Below, one piece after another: positions 10,616 to 20,999 of a stretch of 64,000 nt of DNA. Numbering within the stretch: position 1 is the stretch's first letter; every line of letters starts with the position of its first letter. The translations under genes and the position numbers were made by a program. Below the pieces are notes generated by a model, which made no database searches, was not told where the DNA came from, and saw nothing but the letters and a program-made list of their open reading frames with translations. Origin of the DNA: Prorocentrum cordatum (Eukaryota > Sar > Dinophyceae > Prorocentrales > Prorocentraceae); contig CAUYUJ010018873.1 in the NCBI GenBank assembly GCA_963575745.1, forward strand, positions 1-64,000. Direction: 5' to 3'.

Positions 10616-11330
10616 ATGCGAGAGGTAGTGTGTGGCCTAGGGCTCGAGCCCACGGTTGCCATCATCTCGATCACATATCTCGGCGTGGATGACAGCGCTG
10701 GCGCGATGCGTTCGGCTGCTCGCGCGCGGGTTAAACGGCGCTCTCGGCTATGGGGCGCGAAGTTGAGAGTCAGAAGGATTGGTCGATTTCAGTCAAGAGC
10801 CCAACTAAGGAATCCAAGAAAGGTCTTTCTCAGATCATTCGCGCTGGTGCGTGCGTTTCTGAGGTATTGGGCTTCTCGGAAGCTGAGCTGTGCGAAGGGC
10901 CCGGTCTCGTCGCATGTCGCCCTCTCATTGTGGGGCCATTGCCGCCGCTAAGGCTGTCTGTTCTATATGGGGAGTGGGGCGCCAGGGCTGCTGTTGGTCC
11001 TGCCCTTCATGCTTTGGAATTCCCGGGTCTGTCCCGAGCGCTCCCTGGCCCCTGTCCCGGAGCTGCTCCAACTTTGGGGGCGGGCCAAAGCCAGCGAGGC
11101 TAAATATTGGAAGGGCAGCCGTGGGCCGCTCGCTCGTGCGACCTTGTCGGCCCGTCGTGCCGGATGGAAAGTGGTGTCGGGAACGCAGTGGAGCGACCGT
11201 TGGGGCTGTGCGGTTGATATCAATCGTACCCCGCCTCGCCTCCTCTTCGATCTCTTCCGTGAAGGCTTGCAGGAGTGGCAGGGTTTCGTCTTGCGCGTGG
11301 GTTAGGGCATGTGCATGGCATGCGCGCCAC
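10616..11330 (+). pseudogene. LINE-1 post-RT region
   Basis: Starts MREVVCGLGLEPTVAIISIT then YLGVDDSAGAMRSAARARVK, the thumb-proximal YLG motif typical after the RT palm. A second frame (10967-11305) continues PVPELLQLWGRAKASEAKYW and ARATLSARRAGWKVVSG, a segment regularly found between RT and RNase H in related elements. The frame changes around 10890-10960. Confidence 0.7.
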
Positions 11331-11429
11331 GCTTGATCTTGTGCGAAATTGCGCGTGCTCGCGAGGCAGCGCAGTCGGCAGCAACAGTTCCTTCTTGTGT
11401 TGCGCGCCGCAGATGTGGTCTGAGGCGCG

Positions 11430-12900
11430 CGCGCGATGCAGGCCATCTTGCCGCCGGCGTGCGTGCTTGCGGTCAGCGCGGCACGTTGCGCCACATGTTG
11501 CACGCCTGTGAGTTGCCAGCTGTCGCGGGAAATCGACAGTGACATTCCGTCGGAGATTCTAGAGGGGGGGGGGCCTCGCAGCGACGATCCTGTGTTCGCG
11601 CGTGGTTTGTTCGTTTTCTCCGATGATGCCGTGCCCCCCCCTGCCACTCATTCCAATTGTGACATTGTAAATGGAGCAGGACACGATTTGAAGATGCAGC
11701 CTGAGGAACTTGCGTCTCTGGCAGAAGATGCGATCGAGCTAGAGGTGGCGTCCGGCGGCAGCTGCGCGAAGCAGGCCCTTCGCTGTCTCCACCGTGCGTC
11801 GTGGGCGATCACCCTCGCGGGGCCAGGCGCCGAATCTATTCTTGATTCTTGCCATCTTTACGGGCATCGTGCCAGGTTGGCTTTCCCAAACCCTTGCGAT
11901 GGCCGAGCATGCTGGTGCGGCCCGAGTAGGGCAAGTTGCAGATCGCCCCACGCCGTTGGCTCTAGATTGCAAGGCTATGATTTGCCGGGCCTAGAGGCCA
12001 CCTTGGAAGTAGTTTTCTGGATCCATAAGTTTGCTGGTGCGAGGCGGTTTGCCCATGAGCTAGCAAGATCTGAGTTTCTGTTTACGTTCCATGCCGAGGC
12101 CCATCGAAACATGTCTGCTCTTGAGGACCTGGACGGGGATGATCGTAGGTGTGGTTTTGCTAATCGTGTGATCGATCAGCATGCCAAGAAAACCCTCGAG
12201 GGCCATCCGCGACGTTCTTTGACCATGTGGAGCTTTATCAGCAAAGAGCGAATGCGTTTGTTAAGCTTGCTTCTGGGATCTTGCCTCTCTTCAAGAATGA
12301 GGTGCGATGGAAGCGCGCTGCGTTCACAACCATCGGTCGCAGTCGCGAGCAGCAGACTTGGCACCTCTGGAGGAGAACCGAGCTGGGCACGCAGTGTTGA
12401 TATTGTTGGATTTTGTATGGTCGACCCGACAGGCCCATGTTTGTGTGCAAGGGCCCGCCTCCTGCTCTCCAGAAGCTGCTGCGTGATCCCCTTGGGCACC
12501 AGCTCGTCGCCGTGTCGGGCTCGGCTCTTGATGCTCCTTGGTTTGACCTCGTCTTTGGTCCTGGTCGTGAGCAGCGGATTCTGTGCTTGAAATGCGGGGG
12601 TTGGTCTCGAGGGAGAACCCTGAAGCTCGCTTAGGTCTGTGGTAAGCCTGCGCGTAAAAAGGGACTGGATGTCCTTAGCCGTTTTCGTCGGGGGCTTCGC
12701 CCTACTATGAAAGTTAAAGCTGTGCTTCAGAAGGCGTTCCCTGTGTCTCAGCTGGATGTTGCATGCGAGGCGGATGATAAGCCCGAGTTATGTGTTACCT
12801 CAGTCCCGCGAGCGTTTTCGGACTTTCCCTCGGCCCCCGCTTACGAGCAGAGAATGGCGGCTCTTGTCGCCAGAATTTGAGTTAAAGAAGAGGCGAAGGC
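11430..12900 (+). pseudogene. LINE-1 RNase H domain and C-terminal tail
   Basis: IFTGIVPGWLSQTLAMAEHA (11854-11913) and LALDCKAMICRA (about 11956-11991) keep the Glu and Asp of an RNase H active site. The adjoining frame reads KFAGARRFAHELARSEFLFT, then FANRVIDQHAKKTLEGHP (to about 12205), with the last Asp of the active site in RVIDQHAK. The tail (12413-12880) reads PPPALQKLLRDPLGHQLVAV, then WFDLVFGPGREQRILCLKCG and, after a stop, CGKPARKKGLDVLSRF, ending near 12880. RNase H would remove template RNA during cDNA synthesis. Several stops and frame changes inactivate it. Confidence 0.7.
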
Positions 12901-13370
12901 CTGAGGGGTGGTTTCAAGCGGGCCGATCCCCGATACGCTTTTGGTGCTGTCGCCTCCCGACCTTTCAATGCGCTGTCCATCCATCCATCCCTCCTCCTCC
13001 TCCACCTCGAGGAGCCTCCCCCCCACGCCCGAGGAGCCACATCTCCATCACCAAGAGCGAGAGGAGAGAGCGCGTGGCCACGTCGGACTAAAGCCGTCCT
13101 GCCGCGGCCAGGCGCGCAGGGTGAAAGGGCGGACAGGTTCAGGCCAGGATCGTAGGCGACGACACCGGCGAATATCCCAGGGGCGGGCATTACATGCATT
13201 CGCCCGGGAGTCTCTTCGAAAACGTAGACCATCGGCGCACCTGAATACCTGCATTGCTTTCCCCCGGGCGATTCGCCCCTATCGTCGCTTCTGATGGAAC
13301 GAGGAGCAGGGGGGGTTCAGAGGGGGAATGGGCAAACAGAAAGCATTGAGGGGGGCAAGGGGAGGAGGAG
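12901..13370. other. no gene seen; short (ATCC)n
   Basis: CCATCCATCCATCCC at about 12975-12990 is the only repeat. The 110-130-codon frames here show no domain. Confidence 0.5.
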
Positions 13371-13372
13371 AG

Positions 13373-13471
<99 letters not shown>

Positions 13472-13496
13472 CGATGACGATGGCGATGGCGATGAC

Positions 13497-13543
<47 letters not shown>

Positions 13544-13632
13544 GGAGGAGGAGGAGGATGAGGAGGAGGAGGAGGAGGAGGAGGAGGAAAGGGAGGCGGA
13601 GGAGGAAGAAGCGGAGGAGGAGAGGAGGAGGG
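13371..13632. repeat. (GAT)n then (GAG)n tract
   Basis: About 28 ATG/GAT triplets, a short GACGATGGCGATG variant block (13469-13498), more GAT, then GAGGAGGAG with GGA/GCG variants to 13632. Poly-Met, poly-Asp and poly-His frames come from this tract. Confidence 0.97.
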
Positions 13633-13789
13633 GGGCCTATTGGGCCAGGGCCGATTTGAGGCCCTTTGTGGGGGCCGCGTGGGCTTTCTTGGAGTTATTT
13701 TGGTACAAGCCAAGAGTAAGATATCTTCAACAACGTGTCAAACACCTATGGGAAATCAATCGTTTTTGCCTCCGCTGGCTCTCCTTCAG

Positions 13790-13955
13790 GCCTCCTGGAA
13801 CCCTCTTCGGCCGTCGTTGGGACATCTTGTGCCGTCTTGAAGCCATCTTGGGCAGTCTTGAGGCTGACTTGGACTATTTTGAGCCTTCTTGGTGCCGTCG
13901 TGGCTGTCTTTGAAGCCGTCTTCGAAGCCGTCTGGGCTGCCTGGAGGCCGAAACG
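13790..13955 (+). repeat. CTTGG ~10.5-bp phased repeat
   Basis: Successive CTTGG/CTTGA/CTTCG motifs (ATCTTGTGCC, GTCTTGAAGCC, ATCTTGGGCA, GTCTTGAGGC, TGACTTGGAC) have measured spacings of 10, 11, 10, 11, 11, 9, 11, 9, 12 and 12 bp. The sequence diverges strongly while the spacing is held. Confidence 0.85.
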
Positions 13956-14139
13956 AGCGCGGGGCAGTGAATCCAGGGGGGTGGCGATTTTCGCGGGGTG
14001 CGCGCGGGTACGGGGGGGGGGTCGGCCCTGGAAAGCACCAAAACCTCCCAGGCAACAGACGAGCATTCTCACACGCCCATTCCGAGCAGGCACGGCCGCG
14101 TTTTTCTTTGTTGTGTGATGCTGTTTGTTTTTTTATCTT

Positions 14140-14225
14140 CCTTTCCTTCTCTATCTCTCTGTCCCCTTTCCATGATTATTTATCTCTTCCTTTCTCTCTC
14201 TCTCTCTTTCTCTCTCCCGCTCGCT
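14140..14225. repeat. CT-rich tract
   Basis: TTCCTTTCCTTCTC and CTCTCTCTCTCTTTCTCTC runs flank a short AT-rich island. There is no gene signal. Confidence 0.85.
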
Positions 14226-14300
14226 CTTGCTTGCCAAACTTTTGTATTATCTTATAGTGCTCCCCGGCACTGGTGGCATGCGCCCTCCCTCCCTGCCGCA

Positions 14301-14359
14301 GGCCGCGCTTTGGCTTCTCATCGTCGCGGGGAGTCACAGGAGTGCGGAGACCATCGAGG
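14301..14359 (+). other. possible 59-bp exon (weak)
   Basis: CCCTCCCTCCCTGCCGCAG before 14301 looks like a 3' splice site with polypyrimidine tract, and GAG-GTGAGT at 14357-14365 looks like a donor. No protein family supports it, so this is a splice-signal observation only. Confidence 0.2.
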
Positions 14360-14365
14360 TGAGTC

Positions 14366-16069
14366 ACAGCAACTGGCGAAAAATGTCGCCCGGGTGGATG
14401 GGGAGGCGTGGGGAGGGGAGGGGCGCCAGGTTGAGAGGCCGTGACGAGGAGGAGAAGGGCCATCGCAGGCAACGGAGCCTTCGCCCGGGCGTGAGTGTGC
14501 TGAGTTGCAGGCTGGAGGAACACGAGGAGGCGGGGGACGGGTCGGAGCCAGACAGCCGTGCCAGGGGATCGCGGGAGCGCAAGGGTAGGCGGAGAAGAGG
14601 GGAGTGGCGCAGGGAGGAGGTCCGAGGACGCGTGCGGAGTGGCGGGCGGAGGCCGCGCGGGCGGAGAGGCACGAAGGGGCGTGGGGCAGGGCGCGCACGC
14701 CGTGCGGGGGCGCGCGGCGAGCCACCAGCAGCGCGGGCAGCCCGCGCAGCGCCGCCGACGCCGCCCGGCAGGGCCAGGGCGCCCCCCCTCGGGAGCCTCG
14801 AGACGGGGGTTAATGCAGACGGGGGTCAATCAGGGCACTGGATCTTGCAGGATCCTGCGAAGACCCCCTCGGGCTGACCTGGGTTAGCGAGCCGCTCGTG
14901 GCCGCGAGGCGGCCGCGCCTATTGGCTGACCCGGCTTTGCGAAGACCTGCGTTGCAGTTTTTGTTTTCCTGCATTGCGGTTTTTGGTTTCCTGCTGACCC
15001 GGGTCTGGATTGACCCGGGTCAGAAGGTCCCCGCCCCCCGCCCCCAAGCGGGGCGCTCCAGGGAGGGCCTCGGTCGGCCAGCCCTGACCGCATGCTGCCC
15101 CGGGTCCCAGGTCGCCGCCCGGCTCCGGCGGCGAGCGGCAGCAGCGGTGGCCAATTGGAGCAGGACGGCGGGGCAGCGAGTCTTGGGAGCCTCGTGTGCC
15201 CTCCCGGTTCCCTCTTTTCGCGTCGGTTGGCGTCTGGTGGTCGATGAGATAGCGCCGACTTATCGTCGATCAGCGTCCGTCAACGTCGCTCAGCGTCCAT
15301 TTGGTGTCGACTGGCGTCGATTCGCAAGTGCTGAGGACACGGTATGGGATGCTGCCATGAGTTGCCACCGAAGGACGGGCAGGATGAGAACTCTCCCCGG
15401 ATGGAAGGGGGGCAGCCGAGCGCATGGGCGATTTGCTGCGCAGGAATGGCAGTGGGAGACCGTGTCCTCTACGTGTTTGACCCTGCGCTCCTGGTGTCCC
15501 GTCGGCCACATTACCTGCCTCAGCCCCACAATTTCACCCGCCCAGGTGGGCCCTGCGAACCCCAGAAGGAACAGGCATATATGGTCCTCCTTCTCCTCCT
15601 CCACGGCCGCTGCTCGCCTTATCTTCGCTCTTCCGTGCACCACTCACCGTCGCAGTGGCCCTGTTTTGCCCGACCGCCTCGCGCGATAGCCGAGGCTTCG
15701 GCCGAAACCTGGGTGGGCGCGAGGCGGCGCTTCGCGCATCGCGGCCTCTCGCGTGAGCGTACCGGAGGGGCGCCCTTCTCCGGGGCGGCGGCGCGAGAGG
15801 GCGCGAGGCTCACCGCGCCTCGCGCATGGAGGGGCGCGCTGCTCGCAGCCCAGCTGCTCAGGAAACGCTCCGACCCTGCGCTCCGCCCTCCGCGCCGTGC
15901 GCGCGCCCGTGGGCGCGCGAGGGCCCGCCCCAAGGGCGCGGCAAGGGCGTCGAGGTGGGCGCGCGCGCGCGGCCCGCGCGCCTCCGCCCCGGCAGCCGCG
16001 CCTGCTGCTGGGGGGGCCGCCCGCGCCTCCGGGCCCCCCCGCGCAGACATGGCCGAGGCGGGGGCGGTG
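14366..16069. other. no gene seen; GC-rich, with one strong hairpin
   Basis: Purine-rich then CG-rich sequence. A perfect 12-bp inverted repeat CTGACCCGGGTC (14994-15005) and its complement (15012-15023) flank a 6-base loop. Short direct repeats of TTGC[A/G]GTTTTTGTTTTCCTGC lie just before it (about 14950-14995). Long frames on both strands are low-complexity Arg/Pro/Ala. Confidence 0.5.
14994..15023. repeat. 12-bp perfect hairpin
   Basis: CTGACCCGGGTC, TGGATT loop, GACCCGGGTCAG. Each arm contains the smaller palindrome GACCCGGGTC. Confidence 0.9.
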
Positions 16070-16290
16070 CCGAAGCTCCTCCTCGTCCTCCTCCTCCTCC
16101 CGTTCCTGCTCCTCCTCCTCCTCCTCCTGCTCCTACTCCTCCTCCTCTCCTTGTCCTCCTGCTCCTCCTCTTCTCGTCCTCCTCCTCCTGCTCCTCGTCT
16201 CCTCGTCCTCCTCCTCCTGCTCCTACTCTTCCTCCTCCTCTTCCTCCTCCTCCTCCTCCTGCTCCCCTTCTTCCTATCTGGGATTGTCTA
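16070..16290. repeat. (CTC)n pyrimidine tract
   Basis: CTCCTCCTCCTGCTC runs of about 220 bp that generate poly-Leu/Ser/Pro frames. Bases 16291-16917 hold scattered CTTGGG-like motifs near 16310-16340 and a short TCC run, with no gene. Confidence 0.95.
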
Positions 16291-16917
16291 GGAGGCCTCT
16301 CGGGCAGTCGAGGGGCCCTCTTCGAGGCATCTTGGGTCAATGTTCGGGCCTCGTCCTCTCCTCCGTCCTTCCTTCTCTGCCTTCGGGGGACCCCCTCGTC
16401 GCCACGGCTGGAAGCGGCTCTGAAAATTGGTGCGTTTGGATTGGGGGAGGGGTCCAAGGACAGATTGTGAGCTGCCTTTGTTTAAACTTGCTCTGGCCAT
16501 CCTCATCCTCCTCCTCCTTTGTGAGCGGTGCCGAACCTCCTCTGCCTCCTTCTCCTCCTCCTCCTGGTGCTATTTGTGTTTACTGGCCCCAGGCCTGCTG
16601 AATACCTCGAGCTCGAAGGGCAGTCGATCGCCCCTCCGAATTGATGCTCATTGTGCAGCAGCAGTGTTTGACTGAGATCGGCCGTGCGCCGGCGTTCGCC
16701 GAAAGGCGCTGTCGCTGGCGCCATCCTGTTTCGAGGAGTGCCGATGACTCGCATTGAGGGGACAACCCGCAATTTTCCCCCAGCGTCGTTGGAGCTTCGT
16801 CCTCAGTAGAGCCTCACCTTGCTTACACTCACCTCTTCCTCCTCTGTGGGGAAGGACAGCTCGAGGTTCTCACGGTTTTGGGCGACTTTCCAGCCTGGGT
16901 GTCCTTTCCAGCGGTTA

Positions 16918-17077
16918 CTTACCAGCCTGGAACATATCCCTATCCCTATGCTGGGCACCTCCTCATCACGATGCCAATCTTAGGGATTCCCTTACTTTTT
17001 GAGGGCGCATCCCTAAGATTATCATCGCCTTTTGGCGTGTCAATCTTAGGGATAGGGATACGTTCGAGGCTGGTAAG
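16918..17077. mobile_element. nested palindrome, MITE-like
   Basis: The outer arms 16918-16948 (CTTACCAGCCTGGAACATAT...) and 17047-17077 match as inverted repeats at 29 of 31 positions. A second inverted pair, AATCTTAGGGAT at 16977-16988 and ATCCCTAAGATT at about 17009-17020, lies inside, and a further direct copy of AATCTTAGGGAT starts at 17043. The 160-bp unit could fold into a long hairpin and has no coding capacity. No clear target-site duplication is seen. Confidence 0.65.
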
Positions 17078-17735
17078 CTACGTCTCGCCGAGAGCGTTCC
17101 GGGCGTGCCTGGATCGCCTCAAGCGGCCGCAGGAGGGCGGAGCCATGGCCAGAAACCAGGCCACGGTAGTTGGCCTTCGGGGAGCGTCTTCGTCGCAGCG
17201 TTTGGGCGCATCTCGGAAGACTGGTGCGCTCGCAGCCCGTGAGGGGTCCCGGGACCGATCTGAGCTGGCGTTGTCTCGATTTGCCGATCCTCCTCCTCCT
17301 CCTCATTTGCAGGCGGTCTCCTCCTCATCTTCTTCTTGAAGTGCCAAAAAGGGCGTCGGTATAATTTCCTTGAGGTCCGCGCTGGTTTCTTCGGTCGGCG
17401 TCGGGCCCAACTGGCAGCGCCTCCAGCGCCGCCCCTGGCGCGCCCCGCGCTCCACGCAGGGAGGCCGGACGCGGATCCAAGATGTCCGTGCGCAGCTCCG
17501 AAAGTTTGTGTTTACGCGGTCGTTTCTTCTCTTGTCCGCCTCCTCCGGGAGCAACGTCAGAGGCGGGCTGGGTCAGGGGGGGGGCATCGGCCCCGAATCG
17601 CCCGATGCTCGCCAGCACGAGCCTGATAGCCCCCACCCTGGACGGGGAGCGTGCGGATCCGCCCGTGGGAGCCAATCGCCAGTCCGTCGGCGACGTGTCG
17701 CCGTCTCCAGCTCGATGTTCCCCCCTCCCGGAGCG
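17078..17735. other. no gene seen
   Basis: Mixed GC-rich sequence with a short TCC run near 17288-17310. The long open frames have no recognisable domain. Confidence 0.5.
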
Positions 17736-17822
17736 GGCCTCCTCCTCCTCCTCCTCCTCCTCCTCCTCCTCCTCCTCCTCCCTCCTCCTCCTCCTCCTCC
17801 TCCTCCTCCTCCTCCTCCACCT
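17736..17822. repeat. (CTC)n tract
   Basis: An almost pure CTC repeat interrupted once by CCCTCC. Confidence 0.97.
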
Positions 17823-17849
17823 GCCGTTCACCCATCGGTGGGCGCGAGG

Positions 17850-18300
17850 TTGTTGAGGTTGCGGGGGACGGGCCTCGGGGGCGCGGGCCTGGTGCAGCTC
17901 GCCAGGGGCTGCTGCTTGTGCGGCGCGGGTGTGGGGCAGCTCGCAGGTGGCTTGTGGCCTCGGGGGCGCGGAGCTGTCGTGGTTTTCCATGGGCTGTGGC
18001 TCCGTGGGCGCGGATCTTCTGGCTTGCAAGACTCACGGCTTGGGGAGCGGGAGCACTCTGGGAGCGCGGATCTGGCGTACACCCTAGGCGATGCTTAAGA
18101 AAACTTGCGTTTTCGGCGAGAGTCTCGATTATTCTTAATGTTTCAATGCAAATCCTAAGTTTTTAATAGACATGTTGGGTTTGTATTCAAGATCTGAGAC
18201 TATGAATTTCTTAACCCATGATTTCTTAAGGATTTCGCAGGGTGTACCTTGCAAGAGATTGTGGCCTTGGGGGCGCGACTCTTGCGTGCTCTGCGATGGA
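17850..18300 (+). repeat. degenerate ~50-60-bp repeat split by the 171-bp element
   Basis: Blocks such as GTGGCCTCGGGGGCGCGGA and GGGCGCGGATCTTCTGGCTT recur at 17870-18075. The last unit reads GCGCGGATCTGGC before the 171-bp element and CTTGCAAGAGATTGTGGCC after it, while an uninterrupted unit at 18008-18045 reads GCGCGGATCTTCTGGCTTGC. The element therefore inserted into a pre-existing array. Confidence 0.6.
18077..18247. mobile_element. 171-bp terminal-inverted-repeat element, copy 1
   Basis: It starts GTACACCCTAGGCGATGCTT and ends with AGGGTGTAC. The ends pair as GTACACCCT and, slightly inward, CTTAAGAAA. The AT-rich interior includes GAGTCTCGATTATTCTTAAT and GAGACTATGAATTTCTTAAC. A second copy of the same length lies at 21748-21918. 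It has no coding capacity and interrupts a local tandem repeat. Confidence 0.8.
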
Positions 18301-18688
18301 TTACGGGAGGGCGAATCCAGTTGATTTTAACGTGGTCCGAAGCACCCCAAGAAATCGCGAGAGCCTCCAGGTGGGGTGCTGTCAGGTCGGTTTTCGGGCT
18401 CCTCCCCCCTCGCGGTCTTGCTACAACGCTAGACATGTGAAGAACAAACAACATACTTTGAGTCATGACTAAAGAGCATCAGCTGTTACAGGGAACAGGA
18501 CACGCCAGCCCACGCAGCCTGTCGGCCCCCAAGGGGGCCGGCGGATTACGTTCTCCCTTCTAGTTTTTCCCTCCCTCCCCCGCCCGATGGGGGGGGGAAG
18601 GAGGGTCCTGGACGCGCTGGGGGTTGTTCTGGAGGTTTCGGGTCAAGTCTGGTATGTCCCTCTACACGAGAAATGTTCAAACATAATC

Positions 18689-18725
18689 CAAAAATAGTCT
18701 GGGGACGATTCCCCGGCTATTTTTG
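18689..18725. repeat. CAAAAATAG...CTATTTTTG hairpin
   Basis: CAAAAATAGTCTGGGG, a 6-base loop and CCCCGGCTATTTTTG form a stem with one bulge in an otherwise AT-rich patch. Flanking bases 18248-18688 and 18726-19194 show no gene. Confidence 0.75.
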
Positions 18726-19194
18726 ACTATTCTTCACTACTTTTTAGTACGTCAGACTATTTTCAGTTTTCTTCCGAAATCCGCCTGTAGGGGGACATGC
18801 CCGACCTAGGTTTCCAGAGGTTCTCCAGAGTGTCCCCAGAAGAGCCAGAGGAGAAAGCAAGAGGTCGCCTGCCCTCCCCCTCCCCTCTCTCTGCCTCTCC
18901 CCTCCCTCCCGGGTCGGTCGACGCGGGTGTCAGGGAAATGAGGGGGATTTGGTGCATGCAGCTGGCTTCGGCCTTGCTACCAGGAGCATTCCTCTATGCA
19001 TGGGCGCCTCGGGCGCAGTTAGGCGCCAGGATGACCCGCTACGTGAGCTGATTCGCTAACCTCCCCTTCGCTACCCTCCCTTTCGTCCGACCCGACCTTC
19101 CCCCCTGCCCCCTTACACTTACGCTGCTGCCCAGGGGTCAACAAGGACGACGACCGCGACGTAGATGTCGACCGCCCCTCGGCGCCACCGCCGA

Positions 19195-19265
19195 CGACGA
19201 AGATGCCGACGACGACGACGACGATGACGACGACGACGACGCAGTCGTCGACATCGACGCCCATG
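19195..19265. repeat. (GAC)n microsatellite
   Basis: GACGACGACGACGATGACGAC with flanking GTCGTCGACATCGACG. It is followed at 19285-19465 by scattered CCGATTCGAT-type short repeats. Confidence 0.9.
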
Positions 19266-19616
19266 AAGGCATCCTCACCAATATTCATCTCGACCCGATT
19301 CGATACCGATTCCGCCTGGCTCGATTCGATTGTAGTGTTCCGACGACCCGATGCGGCCCGATGCTTACGTGGCGCTGTCGTGCATCTTGGCGTTACCGAT
19401 CCGATTTGATTCCGACTCCGTACCGATGCTGCCCGATCCGACGCGCGTTCCAATTCGATCACATCGCGTCCATGGCCAACATTGGGTAAGGAGAGGCTGA
19501 AGGGGTAATGCGTCACCCCCCCATTGCCCATTGATCAAAACGTGGACGGAAGAGTGAAGGAGGGTGGTCGAAATCTGGTCGAAATCAGGTTTACGCCAGG
19601 GCCGCGGAGGTCCACA

Positions 19617-20310
19617 GAGGGAGGGAGGGGGAGGAGGAGGAGGAGGAGGAGGAGGAGGAGGAGAAGGAGGAGGAGGATGAGGAGGAGGAGGAGGCTTGCT
19701 GCGCACGTTCGGTGCGCATTTGGCGCATCGTATCATCGAGGGGCAGTGATGGTGGACGGACAACGGAGGTGTGCGCTCGATCTCGACCGCACTTCCGGGA
19801 AGGATTAAGGATCGAGGAGGAGGAAGAGGAGGAGGAGGAGGAGGAGGAGGAGACGGAGTCGGAGACGGAGACGGAGACGGAGACGGAGACGGAGACGGAG
19901 GAGGAGGAGGAGGAGGAGGAGGAGGAGGAGGAGGAGGCGGAGGCGGAGGGGAGGGAGGAAGGACGAGCGAGGAGGAGGAAGGAGGAGGATGAGGCGGAGG
20001 CGGAGGAGGATGAGAAAGAGGCGGAGGAAGAGAGGAGGAAGAGGAGGAGGAGGAGGCGGAGGCGGAGGCGGAGGCGGGAGGAGGAGGGAGGATGGGAGGA
20101 GGAAGCGAGGAGGAGGGAGGAAGGAGGAGGAGGTGGAGGAGGATGAGGAGGAGGAGGAGGAGGTGGAGGAGGAGGAGGGAGGGAGGAGGGAGGGAGGGAG
20201 GGAGGAGGGAAGGAGGAGGAGGGAGGGAGGGAGGGAGGGAGGGGAGGGAGGGAGGGAGGGAGGGAGGAGGAGGAGGTGGTGGAGGAGGAGGAGGAGGAGG
20301 TTAGGAGGAT
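19617..20310. repeat. purine (GGA)n tract with (GGAGAC)n block
   Basis: GGA/GAG/GGGA purine strand at 19617-19695 and 19815-20310. A GGAGAC hexamer repeat at about 19849-19902 and GGAGGGAGGGAGG runs near 20220-20270 are included. A short mixed-composition gap lies at 19696-19813. Confidence 0.95.
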
Positions 20311-20368
20311 GTTAGCAGGAGCTTAGGAGGAGCTTAGGAGGGGGAGGAGGGGGAGGAGGAGGAGGAGG

Positions 20369-20805
20369 AATACTAATAGTAATACTACTAATAATACTAA
20401 CAACAATAATATTAATAATACTAATACGCATAATAATACTACTACTAATAATAATAATACTAATAATAATAATCATATTAATCATACTACTACTACCTCT
20501 TACAATAATATTAATAATAATAAGAATACTAATACTATTACTACTAAGAATACGACTAGTGATATTAATACTAATACTACTACTAGTATTAGTAGTATTA
20601 ATAACATTAATAATAATAATAACAATAATAATAAGAATACTAAGAGCACTAATAACACGAATACAACCAAGTGTACTACTACTAACAGTAATATTACGAC
20701 TAATGATACTCATCAGAACACGAATACTAATACGAATAAGAAGACGAATCCTAATACTACTCCGAATCATGATACGAAGAAACCTACTCATAGTAATCAG
20801 AAAAA
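20369..20805. repeat. AT-rich degenerate triplet island (NTA)n
   Basis: About 430 bp in which nearly every third-phase triplet is ATA, CTA, GTA, TTA, ACA or AGA (for example ATACTAATAGTAATACTACT). Composition changes sharply from the purine tracts on either side. Poly-Ile/Ser frames on the minus strand are artefacts. Phase is retained although bases one and two have drifted. Confidence 0.9.
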
Positions 20806-20815
20806 GACGAAGAGG

Positions 20816-20935
20816 ATGATGATGAGGAGGAGGAGGAGGAGGGAGGAGGAGGGAGGAGGGAGGAGGAGGAGGGAGGAGGAGGGAGGAGGAGGAGGAGGAG
20901 GAGGAGGAGGAGGAGAGAGGAGGGAGGAGGGAGGT
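20816..20935. repeat. (GGA)n tract
   Basis: GATGATGAGGAGG then GGAGGAGGGAGG repeats, ending with GGTGGTGG at 20935. Confidence 0.95.
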
Positions 20936-20999
20936 GGTGGTGGGACTGTGACATGGGACCTGGGTCCGCGTTCATCTCTAAGACCTCGTGCCTATACCT

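Noticed and set aside
13279-13713. 144-codon poly-His frame
   Set aside because: Direct translation of the GAT/ATG microsatellite complement.
14176-14829. 217-codon minus-strand frame
   Set aside because: Pro/Ala/Arg-rich low-complexity sequence from GC-rich DNA, without domain or splice support.
17041-17060. TTAGGGATAGGGAT as telomeric repeat
   Set aside because: Only two irregular copies that belong to the inverted-repeat arms; not a TTTAGGG array.
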